From Thermococcus cleftensis (GTDB lineage: Archaea; Methanobacteriota_B; Thermococci; Thermococcales; Thermococcaceae), in contig NC_018015.1 of the NCBI RefSeq assembly GCF_000265525.1, forward strand, positions 1,648,322-1,712,321: a DNA stretch of 64,000 bases. Reading direction: 5' to 3'. Made by a program: the position numbers and the translations under genes. The notes beneath the pieces were generated by a model, which saw nothing but the letters and a program-made list of their open reading frames with translations, was not told where the DNA came from and did not search any database. Shown here piece after piece: positions 53,980-61,755 of the stretch (its first letter is position 1; each line of letters begins with the position of its first letter).

Positions 53980-55335
53980 ATGGCCGTTCACCCGATCGAT
54001 TACCGCTATGGGAGCGAGGAAATGAGGCGCATCTGGGACGAGGAGAACAAGCTGCAAAAACTTCTGGACGTTGAGGCCGCACTCGCGAGGGCCCACGCGA
54101 AGGTGGGCAATATTCCGGAAGAAAGTGCACGGGTTATCTCAGAAAGGGCTAACACGAAGTGGGTCAAAGTGGGGCGTGTCAAGGAGATAGAGGCCGAAAT
54201 ACACCACGACATAATGGCCGTCGTCAAGGCCCTAAGCGAGGTCTGCGGTGAACACGGAAAGTACGTCCACCTGGGTGCCACTTCCAACGATATAATCGAC
54301 ACGGCCAACGCGCTCCTCATAAAGGAGAGCCTTGAGATAGTGGAGAAGGACTTGAAGGAGCTTCGCTCCATACTCAAACGCCTAGCCCGGGAGCACAGGT
54401 ATACCGTCTGCATCGGCAGGACGCACGGCCAGCACGCGGTTCCAACCACCTACGGCATGAAGTTTGCCATATGGCTCGATGAGATACAGAGGCACATAGA
54501 CAGGCTAGGGGAGCTGAAGGAAAGGGTTTTAGTCGGCCAGATGAGCGGTGCCGTTGGAACGATGGCGAGTTTTGGAGAGAAAGGCCCCGAAATACAGCGC
54601 CTCGTTATGGAAGACCTCGGCCTAAAGCCCGCCAGGATAAGCAATCAGATAATCCAGCGCGACGTCTACGCCGAACTTATGATGGTTCTGGCGCTCATTG
54701 CCTCAACACTCGACAAGATGGCTCTCGAAATAAGGAACCTCCAGAGGACCGAGATACTCGAAATCAGCGAGCCCTTTGGAAAAAAGCAGGTTGGCTCTTC
54801 GACCATGCCCCACAAGAGGAACCCGATAAGGAGCGAGAAGGTGAGCGGGCTCGCAAGGGTTCTCTACTCAAACGTTTTCCCTGCCCTGCTCAACAACCCC
54901 CTCTGGCATGAGAGAGACCTCACCAACTCCTCTGTTGAGCGTGTTATCCTTCCGGAGAGCTTTGTTCTGCTCGATGAGATGCTGAAGAGCATGAAGAAAG
55001 TCCTTGCAGGCCTTGAGTTCTTTCCGGAGAACATAAGGAGGAACCTGCACCTGACCAACAACCTTATCATGGCCGAGCCGCTGATGTTGAAGCTGACTGA
55101 GAGGGGCATGGGGAGGCAGGAGGCACATGAACTCGTTAGAAGGCTTGCCATGAAAGCGTTTGAAGAGAACAGGGACCTGATAGAGGTGGCTAAGGAGAGT
55201 AAAGACGTCAAAAAGTTCCTAAGTGAGAATGATTTCGAAAGCCTGAAGCCGGAGAACTACGTGGGAATGGCCCCACAGATAGTCGACAACGTAATCGCGT
55301 GGATAGAGGAGAAAGAGAAAAAAGAGGGCCTTTGA
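53980..55335 (+). CDS. purB: Adenylosuccinate lyase
   Basis: 451 residues from ATG 53980 (GGTGATAAG). Fumarase/aspartase superfamily signature SSTMPHKRNPIRSEKVSG, catalytic His region TSNDIIDTANALL and RTHGQHAVPTTYG. It cleaves adenylosuccinate and SAICAR in purine synthesis. The TATA box ATTTTAAG at about 53940 gives a short leader. No other pur genes are adjacent. After the stop a poly-T region (CCTTTGAGCCCTCTTTTTCC) resembles a terminator. Confidence 0.96.
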   Translation: MAVHPIDYRYGSEEMRRIWDEENKLQKLLDVEAALARAHAKVGNIPEESARVISERANTKWVKVGRVKEIEAEIHHDIMAVVKALSEVCGEHGKYVHLGATSNDIIDTANALLIKESLEIVEKDLKELRSILKRLAREHRYTVCIGRTHGQHAVPTTYGMKFAIWLDEIQRHIDRLGELKERVLVGQMSGAVGTMASFGEKGPEIQRLVMEDLGLKPARISNQIIQRDVYAELMMVLALIASTLDKMALEIRNLQRTEILEISEPFGKKQVGSSTMPHKRNPIRSEKVSGLARVLYSNVFPALLNNPLWHERDLTNSSVERVILPESFVLLDEMLKSMKKVLAGLEFFPENIRRNLHLTNNLIMAEPLMLKLTERGMGRQEAHELVRRLAMKAFEENRDLIEVAKESKDVKKFLSENDFESLKPENYVGMAPQIVDNVIAWIEEKEKKEGL

Positions 55336-55788
55336 GCCCTCTTTTTCCTTATCCGGGGCCCGTATTCTTTTTTCATACTCCCCGTCTTGTGGTGCAAGTT
55401 GATCCTCAGATTTTTGGGTGAAGATTTACTTTGATAAACAGGAATATATGTGTCCAAAAATTTAGAAGTTAAATTTAACATTGCCTTTTTTATTAAGTTT
55501 GTTTAATATAATGGATCTAAAAACTACTAATAATAATGTTAAATTCTGCTTATTTATTACCATCGATATAAAGTAATTCTCAACAAAATGTTCATCACTG
55601 TGCATGAGTGCGTGGTGAGAACAGCCGTCATTTCTAGCTACATGCATTTGTTCCCCTCACAACCCCTGAGAACAACCTGCGTGAAGTTTGTTGTTCAAAA
55701 GTACTCCTGACCCCCAAAAGTTTTCTGTGAGATCGGGCTTTCAGGAACCAAAAATTGGTTACAATTGAAGGTAGTGTGGAACTAACCG

Positions 55789-55996
55789 GGCTCCGGATTC
55801 CTCCGGGTAGCCGCATCAGAGACATTGACTTGAGGGACGGTGGTGCAGAGTCCTGTTAGGCCCTGCGATGAGTACGGGAGCTGAGTCTCGTGGCGTCCCC
55901 GTGTGCCCAAGTGGAACATTTAGGTTGCCTCCTGTGGGAGTTTAAATGTTCATAAGTGTCCATGAATTTTGGATATAAGGTACATTATATCCAAAA
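55789..55996 (+). ncRNA. Candidate structured RNA, family unknown
   Basis: Consecutive stems: GGCTCCGG/CCGGGTAGCC (55789-55812); a closing helix GGGACG (55834-55839) with CGTCCC (55894-55899) enclosing the hairpin GCAGAGTCCT-gtt-AGGCCCTGC (about 55845-55866); GAACATTTA (55914-55922) with TAAATGTTC (55943-55951); and a perfect 12-bp inverted repeat TTTTGGATATAA/TTATATCCAAAA (55967-55996). GC-rich islands in AT-rich surroundings are a known hint of ncRNA in hyperthermophiles. The strand is a guess. Confidence 0.35.
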
Positions 55997-56038
55997 CTTG
56001 TGTACATAACTGTATATTAGAATAGGTAAGATAATGGC

Positions 56039-56146
56039 GCGCAGGGCGTTGCAGTTTTCTGGTTGAGTCGCTCCGCATCAGAGCATTCATCACGTGAGTG
56101 GGTGTTTGGGTGCCGAATGTGCCATCTCTGCGCTCTGAGTGAGTAC
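56039..56146 (+). ncRNA. Second GC-rich unit related to the first
   Basis: It shares CCGCATCAGAG (56073-56083; first copy 55811-55821) and a downstream CTGCG...GAGTAC (56141) with the first unit. Its own closing helix is GCGCAG (56039-56044) with CTGCGC (56128-56133). The copies differ in the middle. It may be a diverged duplicate RNA or element ends. Confidence 0.25.
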
Positions 56147-56656
56147 CTCTATCAAAAGGCTACCCCTACCACGCCTTCCGTTTCTATCCTTTATGGGCTG
56201 AACACACTTATCTCAAATTGCACCATCTTTAATTGTAATCGGATATTGGTGTTAAAATACCGATCTTTTGACCATTATTCTAGGTTCTTGAGTAGCTAGT
56301 GTCGGGCTTGTGGCATCTGGCTGACATGTCTTAATGTGCACTTTTGGCCAATAATTCTTTTCCACAATAGTAAATTTTTTGGGATTTTTACATTTCTAAA
56401 TCGTATTTATTTGGCAATAATTTTTAGTGTATATACTGAACTTGTACATTAAATCAAAATTTTAAAATTTTAACAAGTTTAAGTTACATTTCAAAATATT
56501 TTAAGAATATGTCTCTTTTATCACGTAAAATCCAACTGAAAATTTTGAGAGAACCTCCCAACGAGAATTAGGCTTACCTAAAAAACAAAACGACCAAGAG
56601 ACCAGTCAAATGACCCAATAATCAACAGATAACAGATTTTTCCAAAAATTTAACCC

Positions 56657-57013
56657 TTACAGCTCTTCTTCGCCAGCATTTTTTGGGATCTCGTTTCCCT
56701 GAGGCAGGATTATCAGTTCCCTTCCTTCAACCAGCATTTGTGCAACCTTCTTTCTGGCCGAGCTCAAAGCCCTCCAGACTGTCCCCCTTGAGACACCCAT
56801 CTTCTTCCCTGCCTCTTCCTGGGTTAGCCCCTCATAGTCCACCAACCGAAGGGCCTCAAATTCCTCATACGTCATGAAAATCGGCGGTTTTGGCTGTCCT
56901 ACAGGGGGTAGGGCAGGATAGAAATGCCTAACTTGGGGGATAAACCCGATCATGCGCATCTTCCTTTTTCTGCCCCTGCCCCGGCCCCATCCAGGTCCCA
57001 TTCCCATCGGCAT
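56657..57013 (-). CDS. DUF134-family HTH protein
   Basis: 118 residues from ATG 57013; the TATA box CTATAAAG (57040-57047) leaves almost no leader. The N-terminus is Gly/Arg-rich (GPGWGRGRGRKRK). The sigma-70-region-4-like helix-turn-helix is YEGLTQEEAGKKMGVSRGTVWRAL (about 60-85), preceded by YEEFEALRLVDYEGL, characteristic of DUF134. Family members often lie near NifX/NifB-like iron-molybdenum cofactor genes, as here (58.8-60.3 kb). A regulatory role is likely. Confidence 0.85.
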   Translation of the reverse strand: MPMGMGPGWGRGRGRKRKMRMIGFIPQVRHFYPALPPVGQPKPPIFMTYEEFEALRLVDYEGLTQEEAGKKMGVSRGTVWRALSSARKKVAQMLVEGRELIILPQGNEIPKNAGEEEL

Positions 57014-57114
57014 GGCTATCAAAACCGGTACGGTGGTTTGCTTTATAGACTTTCTCCCTTCCGACCCAGTAACTGTTATAACCTGTGTTCCCCAAACGTA
57101 GCCTGGTGAGAGAA

Positions 57115-57573
57115 ATGACGTTCCGCATGGTTGAGAGAAAGATTGGCTGGCACAAGGATTTCGACAGCTCGCACTTCTTGGTTCTTCCCTACGAGAGCAA
57201 ATGTCTCCGGATACACGGGCACACGTACAATGTCGACGTCGAAATATGGGGCGAACTCAACGAGAACGGAATGATATTTGACTTCAACCATCTGAGCAAG
57301 CTTATAAAGCTCCTTGATCATCGAATCTTGGTAAGCGAGAGCTGGGTCGTCAAGAGAGGGGGGGACGTTGTTATCATTGAGAAGAACGGTAAGCGGCTGG
57401 AACTGCCCGTGGACGAGGCGGTAATCCTCGACAAGCCCAACGTCACCGCTGAGTACATAGCGGAGTGGTTCGCCGAAAGGATAGCGGAGAAGGCGGGAGA
57501 CAACGTGAAGCGCATAAAGGTTAGAATCTGGGAAGACCCCCGGAGCTACGCGGAGGTAACCCTTGAGAGATGA
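57115..57573 (+). CDS. 6-pyruvoyl-tetrahydropterin synthase/QueD-family protein
   Basis: 152 residues from ATG 57115 (GGTGAGAGAA). Zinc ligands DSSHFL (His) and RIHGHTY (two His), with the Cys of the KCLRIHGH motif that is typical of QueD-like 6-carboxytetrahydropterin synthases. ILDKPNVTAEYIAEWF and KVRIWEDPRSYAEV complete the fold. It probably makes the preQ0 precursor for archaeosine in tRNA, but a pterin role cannot be excluded. Divergent from the DUF134 gene. Confidence 0.85.
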   Translation: MTFRMVERKIGWHKDFDSSHFLVLPYESKCLRIHGHTYNVDVEIWGELNENGMIFDFNHLSKLIKLLDHRILVSESWVVKRGGDVVIIEKNGKRLELPVDEAVILDKPNVTAEYIAEWFAERIAEKAGDNVKRIKVRIWEDPRSYAEVTLER

Positions 57574-57592
57574 TTCGAGCTATGGAGGCAGC

Positions 57593-58165
57593 TTAGCAGT
57601 CCTTCTTTCGTTTTTCGAAAAGCGTTCTATCGATTTTGCATTTTCTGTAAACCTCCTCAAGCATTTCTCTGGCCTTCTCCTTAAGCTCGCTGAAATACTC
57701 CCCTCCAAAGGTTTCCTCCGATTCAATCGTTAGCAGGTAGGCGGTTTTCATGTATGCTGGACCTATCTCGCAGTCGAACCTTTCTGCAATCCTCCCCGCT
57801 ATGCCCACGAGATAGCCGACGAACGAGTGAAGGAGCCTTCTGTAGTCGTTCTCAAAGCCATGCTCGTTGAGCCAGCCCTTAAGGGTCAGGAAAATCTTGA
57901 ACGCGGGTACCTCTACGCTTTCGTCTCCATAGCGACGGTATCTGATGAGGAGGTACTGGAATATTGAGATCAGGAACCTTCCAACGTCCGCCTTCGTCCC
58001 GCCGTTTTCCTCAACGAACTCCTCAAACTCTCTCAGGCCGGTTTTTCCACTATCGAGGAAGGCTATCAGCAGAGCCCCGTAGGGGGTTGAGTACTGGGAG
58101 AAGTCAACCTCTTTGAATTCCGGAATCTCCGGGAAGATACGCATTATTGCTCTTTTTGTGTTCAT
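57593..58165 (-). CDS. Helical protein of unknown function
   Basis: 190 residues from ATG 58165 (GGTGAGAAA). Nearly all-helical, with motifs SQYSTPYGALLIAFLDSGKTG, LLIRYRRYGDESVEVPAFK and HSFVGYLVGIAGRIAERFDC. It lacks membrane segments and recognised catalytic motifs. The earlier in-frame ATG at 58339 would cover the PPC gene promoter. Divergent from the PPC-domain gene, 55 bases apart. I cannot name the family. Confidence 0.7.
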   Translation of the reverse strand: MNTKRAIMRIFPEIPEFKEVDFSQYSTPYGALLIAFLDSGKTGLREFEEFVEENGGTKADVGRFLISIFQYLLIRYRRYGDESVEVPAFKIFLTLKGWLNEHGFENDYRRLLHSFVGYLVGIAGRIAERFDCEIGPAYMKTAYLLTIESEETFGGEYFSELKEKAREMLEEVYRKCKIDRTLFEKRKKDC

Positions 58166-58220
58166 TTTCTCACCCAAACCGTTAAATCGGAAGAGGCTTA
58201 TTAGCTTTGAGGTGAATGGA

Positions 58221-58643
58221 ATGAGGTTTTCGAGGGGCAGGAATTTTCTGCTCAGGGTCCCCGAAGGGAAGGAGCTTCTGGGATTCATAAACGAGTTCGC
58301 GAGAAAAAACAACGTTCTGATCGGAACTGTCAGTGCCATTGGAAGTTTGAAGAACCCGAAAATCGGTTACTTTGACGAGGACGCTGGCGGGTACAAGGTC
58401 ATCGAGCTGACCGGCACATACGAACTGGTGTCCCTCACAGGCAACATAAGCGTAAAGGACGGCGAGCCTTTCGCCCATATCCACGTTGCCCTGGGAGACT
58501 CCGACGGTATGCTGTACGGAGGGCATCTCATTGAGGCTGAGGTCTTCGTGGCCGAGGTGTTCATGCAGGAACTCCTGGGTGAGCTCCTTGAGAGAAAGCC
58601 CCGGGAAAACGGCCTGAGCCTATGGGACGCGGTGGAACTTTGA
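58221..58643 (+). CDS. PPC/DUF296-domain protein
   Basis: 140 residues from ATG 58221 (GAGGTGAATGG). The domain is complete: RGRNFLLRVPEGKELLGFI, TVSAIGSLKNPKIGYF, AHIHVALGDSDGMLYGGHLIEA with conserved His residues, then EVFMQELLGE. Trimeric PPC proteins occur in archaea as stand-alone DNA-binding or ligand-binding proteins and are fused to AT-hooks in plants. Role unknown here. Confidence 0.87.
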   Translation: MRFSRGRNFLLRVPEGKELLGFINEFARKNNVLIGTVSAIGSLKNPKIGYFDEDAGGYKVIELTGTYELVSLTGNISVKDGEPFAHIHVALGDSDGMLYGGHLIEAEVFVAEVFMQELLGELLERKPRENGLSLWDAVEL

Positions 58644-58679
58644 TTTTTGTCCTTATTTATCCCTAAAAAACTTCGTTCA

Positions 58680-58740
58680 CATCAGCAGGTAGTGGCAGGT
58701 CAGTATCGCAAAAATCCCGATGAACTCAGGATATCAAGTG
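58680..58740 (-). pseudogene. Possible C-terminal relic of a membrane protein
   Basis: The minus strand reads YPEFIGIFAILTCHYLLM and a stop at about 58682, like a last membrane helix, with no frame continuing upstream. The rest of the gap 58644-58854 contains a GGAACC...GGTTCC hairpin (58749-58780) and nothing else I can identify. Confidence 0.2.
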
Positions 58741-58854
58741 CGACATTGGAACCTGGGTGGCAAACCCGGAGAGGGTTCCGCCCCGTGAGTCAGAATTAGC
58801 CATTTGAAGGCTCAAATTTTGAAAGTGCGTAGAAGGCTGAAAAGGAGGAAAAGC

Positions 58855-59322
58855 TCACCAGCCGCCGCGACCGTATCCTCCGCCTCTACCTCTTCCCATT
58901 CCACGACCCATGCCTCTTCCGCGTCTCATACCTCTGCCCATTCCACCGCCGTAACCGTCCATTCCTCCGGTTCCGCCTTGAATCCCAGGCTGGAGTTCGC
59001 CTCTGAGGAGAGCCGCAATGGCCTCCCTGACCGTCATGGTCGCTGGGGCAGAGTACATTCTTATCCCCGCCGCCTGAAGAACCCCGTAGGAGTTGGGGCC
59101 GAACTGGCCTGCTATAACCGCCTCGGCCCCCTGATCTATGGCGAACTGGGCCGCGGTAACGCCCGCTCCCCTCGGCTGGCTGTAACCGGGGTTCGGAACG
59201 ACCTGAATGCTGGTTATCTCGCCGTTCTCGACGTCAACTATTGTGAAAGTGGGGGTTCTTCCGAAGGCCTGGTTAACCCTGTCGTTGAGACCGCCGTTTA
59301 TGGTCGAAACTATAATCCTCAT
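58855..59322 (-). CDS. NifX/NifB-type cofactor-binding protein with Gly/Arg tail
   Basis: 155 residues (GGTGATGTGA before ATG 59322). Residues 1-108 are the Nitro_FeMo-Co domain: IIVSTINGGLNDRVNQAFGRTPTF, FAIDQGAEAVIAGQFGPNSYGVLQAAG, REAIAALLRGEL. The last 45 residues are almost only Gly, Arg, Met and Tyr. No nitrogenase is expected in Thermococcales, so the domain probably carries or senses an iron or molybdenum species. It follows the small membrane protein gene at 59378. Confidence 0.83.
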   Translation of the reverse strand: MRIIVSTINGGLNDRVNQAFGRTPTFTIVDVENGEITSIQVVPNPGYSQPRGAGVTAAQFAIDQGAEAVIAGQFGPNSYGVLQAAGIRMYSAPATMTVREAIAALLRGELQPGIQGGTGGMDGYGGGMGRGMRRGRGMGRGMGRGRGGGYGRGGW

Positions 59323-59377
59323 TCACATCACCTCCGATGGCTTTAGGTAACCCGAACTTAAAAAAGTTTGCATAAGC

Positions 59378-59611
59378 TCAAAATGGCCTTCCCCAGCCCG
59401 GGAAACGGGGCCTCAGGAGCGACCGCAGGATTAAAAGGGCCACGAGGCCGAGAGCGTACGGGGCGGCAACTATGAAGAGCTTGACCAGAAAGTACAGAAT
59501 TCCGATGAGGGAGAGCAGGTCGATTAGACCGTAGGCCCCGCCAAATGGAGAGAACCGGTATCGGATGCCTCCTCCAAATCTGCCGTAGCCCCTTCCCATT
59601 CCGCGTGGCAT
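59378..59611 (-). CDS. Small membrane protein with Gly/Arg-rich N-terminus
   Basis: 77 residues. MPRGMGRGYGRFGGGIRYRF precedes two hydrophobic helices (YGLIDLLSLIGILYFLVKLF and APYALGLVALLILRSLL), then RPRFPGWGRP. GAGGGTAG precedes ATG 59611. Same strand and operon as the two NifX-like genes, 31 bases after 59643. Possible membrane partner for metal-cluster handling, inferred from context only. Confidence 0.7.
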   Translation of the reverse strand: MPRGMGRGYGRFGGGIRYRFSPFGGAYGLIDLLSLIGILYFLVKLFIVAAPYALGLVALLILRSLLRPRFPGWGRPF

Positions 59612-59642
59612 TCTCTACCCTCCGAAAAGAAAAGTTAAAGGT

Positions 59643-60257
59643 TCACCACCAGCCAAAGAACCTGGAAAGCCATGCTCTCCTGCTTGGCTGGCCGGTCCAG
59701 GGGCAGTAGCCTAACCTCGCTCCCCAGCCTCTTCCACCTCTGCCCCAGCCTTTTCCTCTGCCTCTACCCCAGCCGCCACCGCGGCCCCAGCCCCTTCCCC
59801 AGCCTGGGCCGAAGCCGTATCCGTAGGCCGGATAAGGGGGGGTTGCGGTAGCCGCCGGGTAGGGCCCGTAAGTCAGAGTAGGCACAGTTCCCGGCGCGTT
59901 CTGGACAGGTACCGTCGTTGTCGGGGTGCTTCCGCTGGTGACAGCCTTTATGGCCTCCTCAACTGGTGTTCCCGGGGCGACCTGGTAGAGCTTTATGCCT
60001 GCAGCCTGAAGCGCTCCGAGTGCGTTCGGGCCGACCTGCGGTGCTATTATCGCTTCAACGCCCTCGTTGATCAGGGTCTGAACGGCCATTGGGCCAGCCC
60101 CACCACCTGCCATGGCGGCGCCGTTCTGAATGACCTTGCTGTTGGTGACGTTGCCGTTTTCGTCAACGTCCGCTATGAGGAAAGCCGGCGCCCTAGCAAA
60201 TACCGGGGCAACGGTGTCTTCAAGCCCTCCACCGTTGGTGGGTATCGCGATCCTCAT
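59643..60257 (-). CDS. NifX/NifB-type cofactor-binding protein with Gly/Trp/Arg tail
   Basis: 204 residues from ATG 60257 (GGAGGTGGTG). Nitro_FeMo-Co domain in residues 1-110 (AIPTNGGGLEDTVAPVFARAP, LINEGVEAIIAPQVGPNALGALQAAG). Then a Thr/Pro/Tyr-rich linker and a tail with many GWGRG repeats, ending SRFFGWW. First gene of a three-gene operon. Its promoter carries a perfect 14-bp palindrome. Confidence 0.85.
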   Translation of the reverse strand: MRIAIPTNGGGLEDTVAPVFARAPAFLIADVDENGNVTNSKVIQNGAAMAGGGAGPMAVQTLINEGVEAIIAPQVGPNALGALQAAGIKLYQVAPGTPVEEAIKAVTSGSTPTTTVPVQNAPGTVPTLTYGPYPAATATPPYPAYGYGFGPGWGRGWGRGGGWGRGRGKGWGRGGRGWGARLGYCPWTGQPSRRAWLSRFFGWW

Positions 60258-60276
60258 ATCACCACCTCCGGTATTT

Positions 60277-60300
60277 TGTGCATATGCACAGCATTTAAAG
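60277..60300 (-). promoter_or_regulatory. TATA box and 14-bp palindromic operator of the NifX-like operon
   Basis: On the minus strand CTTTAAATG (60292-60300) is the TATA box. Immediately downstream is the perfect palindrome TGTGCATATGCACA (60277-60290), where the transcript would start. A near copy sits in the same position before the NifX-like gene at 63429. Confidence 0.6.
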
Positions 60301-60362
60301 TTTTCGGTTTCCCTAACGGTGCCGTTAATAAGGGGTTGAGTGCAGGGGAGGGTGGTGGTGAT

Positions 60363-61109
60363 ATGCTCCTGAGGAGGGTAAAAAGGGAGGCGCTCAAGCT
60401 CGCCGGGGACCTTGAGCTGGTCGATTTTGGCTTCGCCCTACCCTACACGTGGGTTCTCGCCCGGGGGTCGGAGGGAAAAGCATTGGGGGTTGCGATGACC
60501 CTGCCCGAGGAGGTCCAGCGCTACACCAGCTCAATAAGCGAGCCGTCGCTTGAGGCTTTCATAGAAAGGGCCGACAGCCTTAACGTGGTCGAGCGGACCC
60601 TCGGTTTAGCCGCGATAAACGCGGTTTCGCAGTATTACATAGACCTCAGCGGTGCGGAGTGGGTCGACGTGCTCGACCTCCTCCCCGAGAAGGCGGGTAA
60701 GATAAAGATAGCGATGATTGGGAACATGCCTCCCCTGGTAAGGGAGCTCCGCGAAAAGGGGCACAGGGTGTACGTCTTCGAGAGGAACGCCAAGCTCTGG
60801 GACAGGGACACCTACAGCGACGCCCTTGAATACCACCTCCTCCCCGAGATGGACGCGGTGATAGCGAGCGCGAGCTGTCTCGTGAACGGAACAATAGACA
60901 TGCTCCTGGACAGGGCGAAGAAGGCCAGGCTCTTCGTCCTGACGGGCCCCACCGGCCAGCTCCTCCCGGAGTTCTTAAGGGGGAGCGGCGTTACACACCT
61001 GGCCTCGATGAAGGTCGTTGAGGTCGAGAAGGCTCTCCTGGGGCTCAAACTCGGCTCATTCAGGGGCTTTGAGGAGGGGAACAGGAAGTACGTCGTGGAA
61101 GTGGGGTGA
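60363..61109 (+). CDS. DUF364-family protein, putative heavy-metal chelation
   Basis: 248 residues from ATG 60363 (GGTGGTGGTGAT). The N-terminal half (RVKREALKLAGDLELVDFGFA) precedes an alpha/beta half with KIAMIGNMPPLVRELREKG, DAVIASASCLVNGTIDMLL and FVLTGPTGQLLPEFL, which matches DUF364, named for a putative heavy-metal chelation fold. It lies next to the NifX-like operon, divergently, consistent with metal homeostasis. The exact ligand is unknown. Confidence 0.8.
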   Translation: MLLRRVKREALKLAGDLELVDFGFALPYTWVLARGSEGKALGVAMTLPEEVQRYTSSISEPSLEAFIERADSLNVVERTLGLAAINAVSQYYIDLSGAEWVDVLDLLPEKAGKIKIAMIGNMPPLVRELREKGHRVYVFERNAKLWDRDTYSDALEYHLLPEMDAVIASASCLVNGTIDMLLDRAKKARLFVLTGPTGQLLPEFLRGSGVTHLASMKVVEVEKALLGLKLGSFRGFEEGNRKYVVEVG

Positions 61110-61137
61110 GCTCTCCGTTTTTATAATAGTGGGAACC

Positions 61138-61190
61138 ACATTTTTTGAAAGCCCCTTCCTTCAGGGCAGAGGAAGAGCCCAGAGATTGGG
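61138..61190 (+). mobile_element. Possible IS200/IS605-type end relic
   Basis: TTTTTTGAAAGCCCCTTCCTT-CAGGGCAGAGGAAG resembles the motif at 14970 and the TTTAGGGC ends of TnpB elements. It lies between the DUF364 gene and array 2. Only weak evidence. Confidence 0.22.
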
Positions 61191-61210
61191 CAAGAAAAAC
61201 AAATAGGAAC

Positions 61211-61755
61211 TTCCAAACATTATGTGGTTCTGAAACATCCTTGTAAGCAACAAAGCACACACGAAAAGTGACGTAGGTTTCCAAACATTATGTGGTTCTG
61301 AAACTCGAAGAAATCAGGAATACAATAGACGATTTCGACGAGCTCCCCGACATGTTTCCAAACATTATGTGGTTCTGAAACACCATAACTTAAAATGAAG
61401 CGTTCGGTAACGCTCAAACTGTTTCCAAACATTATGTGGTTCTGAAACCGGGGAGTGCGATAAGCTTCCTCAGTTTTGCTAAGGAGGTTTCCAAACATTA
61501 TGTGGTTCTGAAACGCGGATGAAGTTTGGAAGGCTATTAAAGAGGGTAAAATTAAGGGGTTCAGTATTGGTGGGTTTCCAAACATTATGTGGTTCTGAAA
61601 CTCGTGAAAGTTGATGGTAATGTAGGATTCTTCAACGGAGAGCGCCTCGGGTTTCCAAACATTATGTGGTTCTGAAACATCATTCCAAGCGAAATGTCAC
61701 CAACCAAGTTAGAGTTGATAACTGCTCGTTTCCAAACATTATGTGGTTCTGAAAC
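61211..61755 (-). CRISPR. CRISPR array 2, eight repeats and seven spacers
   Basis: On plus the repeat reads GTTTCCAAAC...GGTTCTGAAAC, so transcription is on minus from the leader at 61756-62487. Repeats lie at 61211-61236 (degenerate, distal), 61277, 61354, 61421, 61487, 61574, 61651 and 61728-61755. Spacer lengths from distal to leader end are 40, 49, 39, 38, 59, 49 and 49. The repeat is the same as in array 1. Confidence 0.96.

Larger units (their letters stand above)
55336..56656. other. 1.3-kb AT-rich gap with a GC-rich island
   Basis: 55380-55640 and 56340-56640 are extremely AT-rich and contain no believable reading frame. Between them, from about 55780 to 56150, GC content rises and several hairpins occur. 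I see no protein-coding gene, tRNA or recognisable mobile element. Candidate RNA structures are listed separately. Confidence 0.6.

Noticed and set aside
55634-55825. 63-residue minus-strand frame in the AT-rich gap
   Set aside because: Arg/Ser-rich, no start signal, and it runs across the hairpin-rich GC island; more likely the shadow of RNA or repeats.
55865-55890. Box C/D sRNA-like GATGA...CTGA
   Set aside because: Only one C-like and one D-like box; no C'/D' pair and no guide of proper length.
55336-56656. Replication origin in the AT-rich gap
   Set aside because: No ORB-type repeats and no cdc6/orc1 gene are nearby.
61220-61585. Reading frames spanning the CRISPR repeats
   Set aside because: They are open only because the 28-base repeat lacks stops in some frames; not genes.
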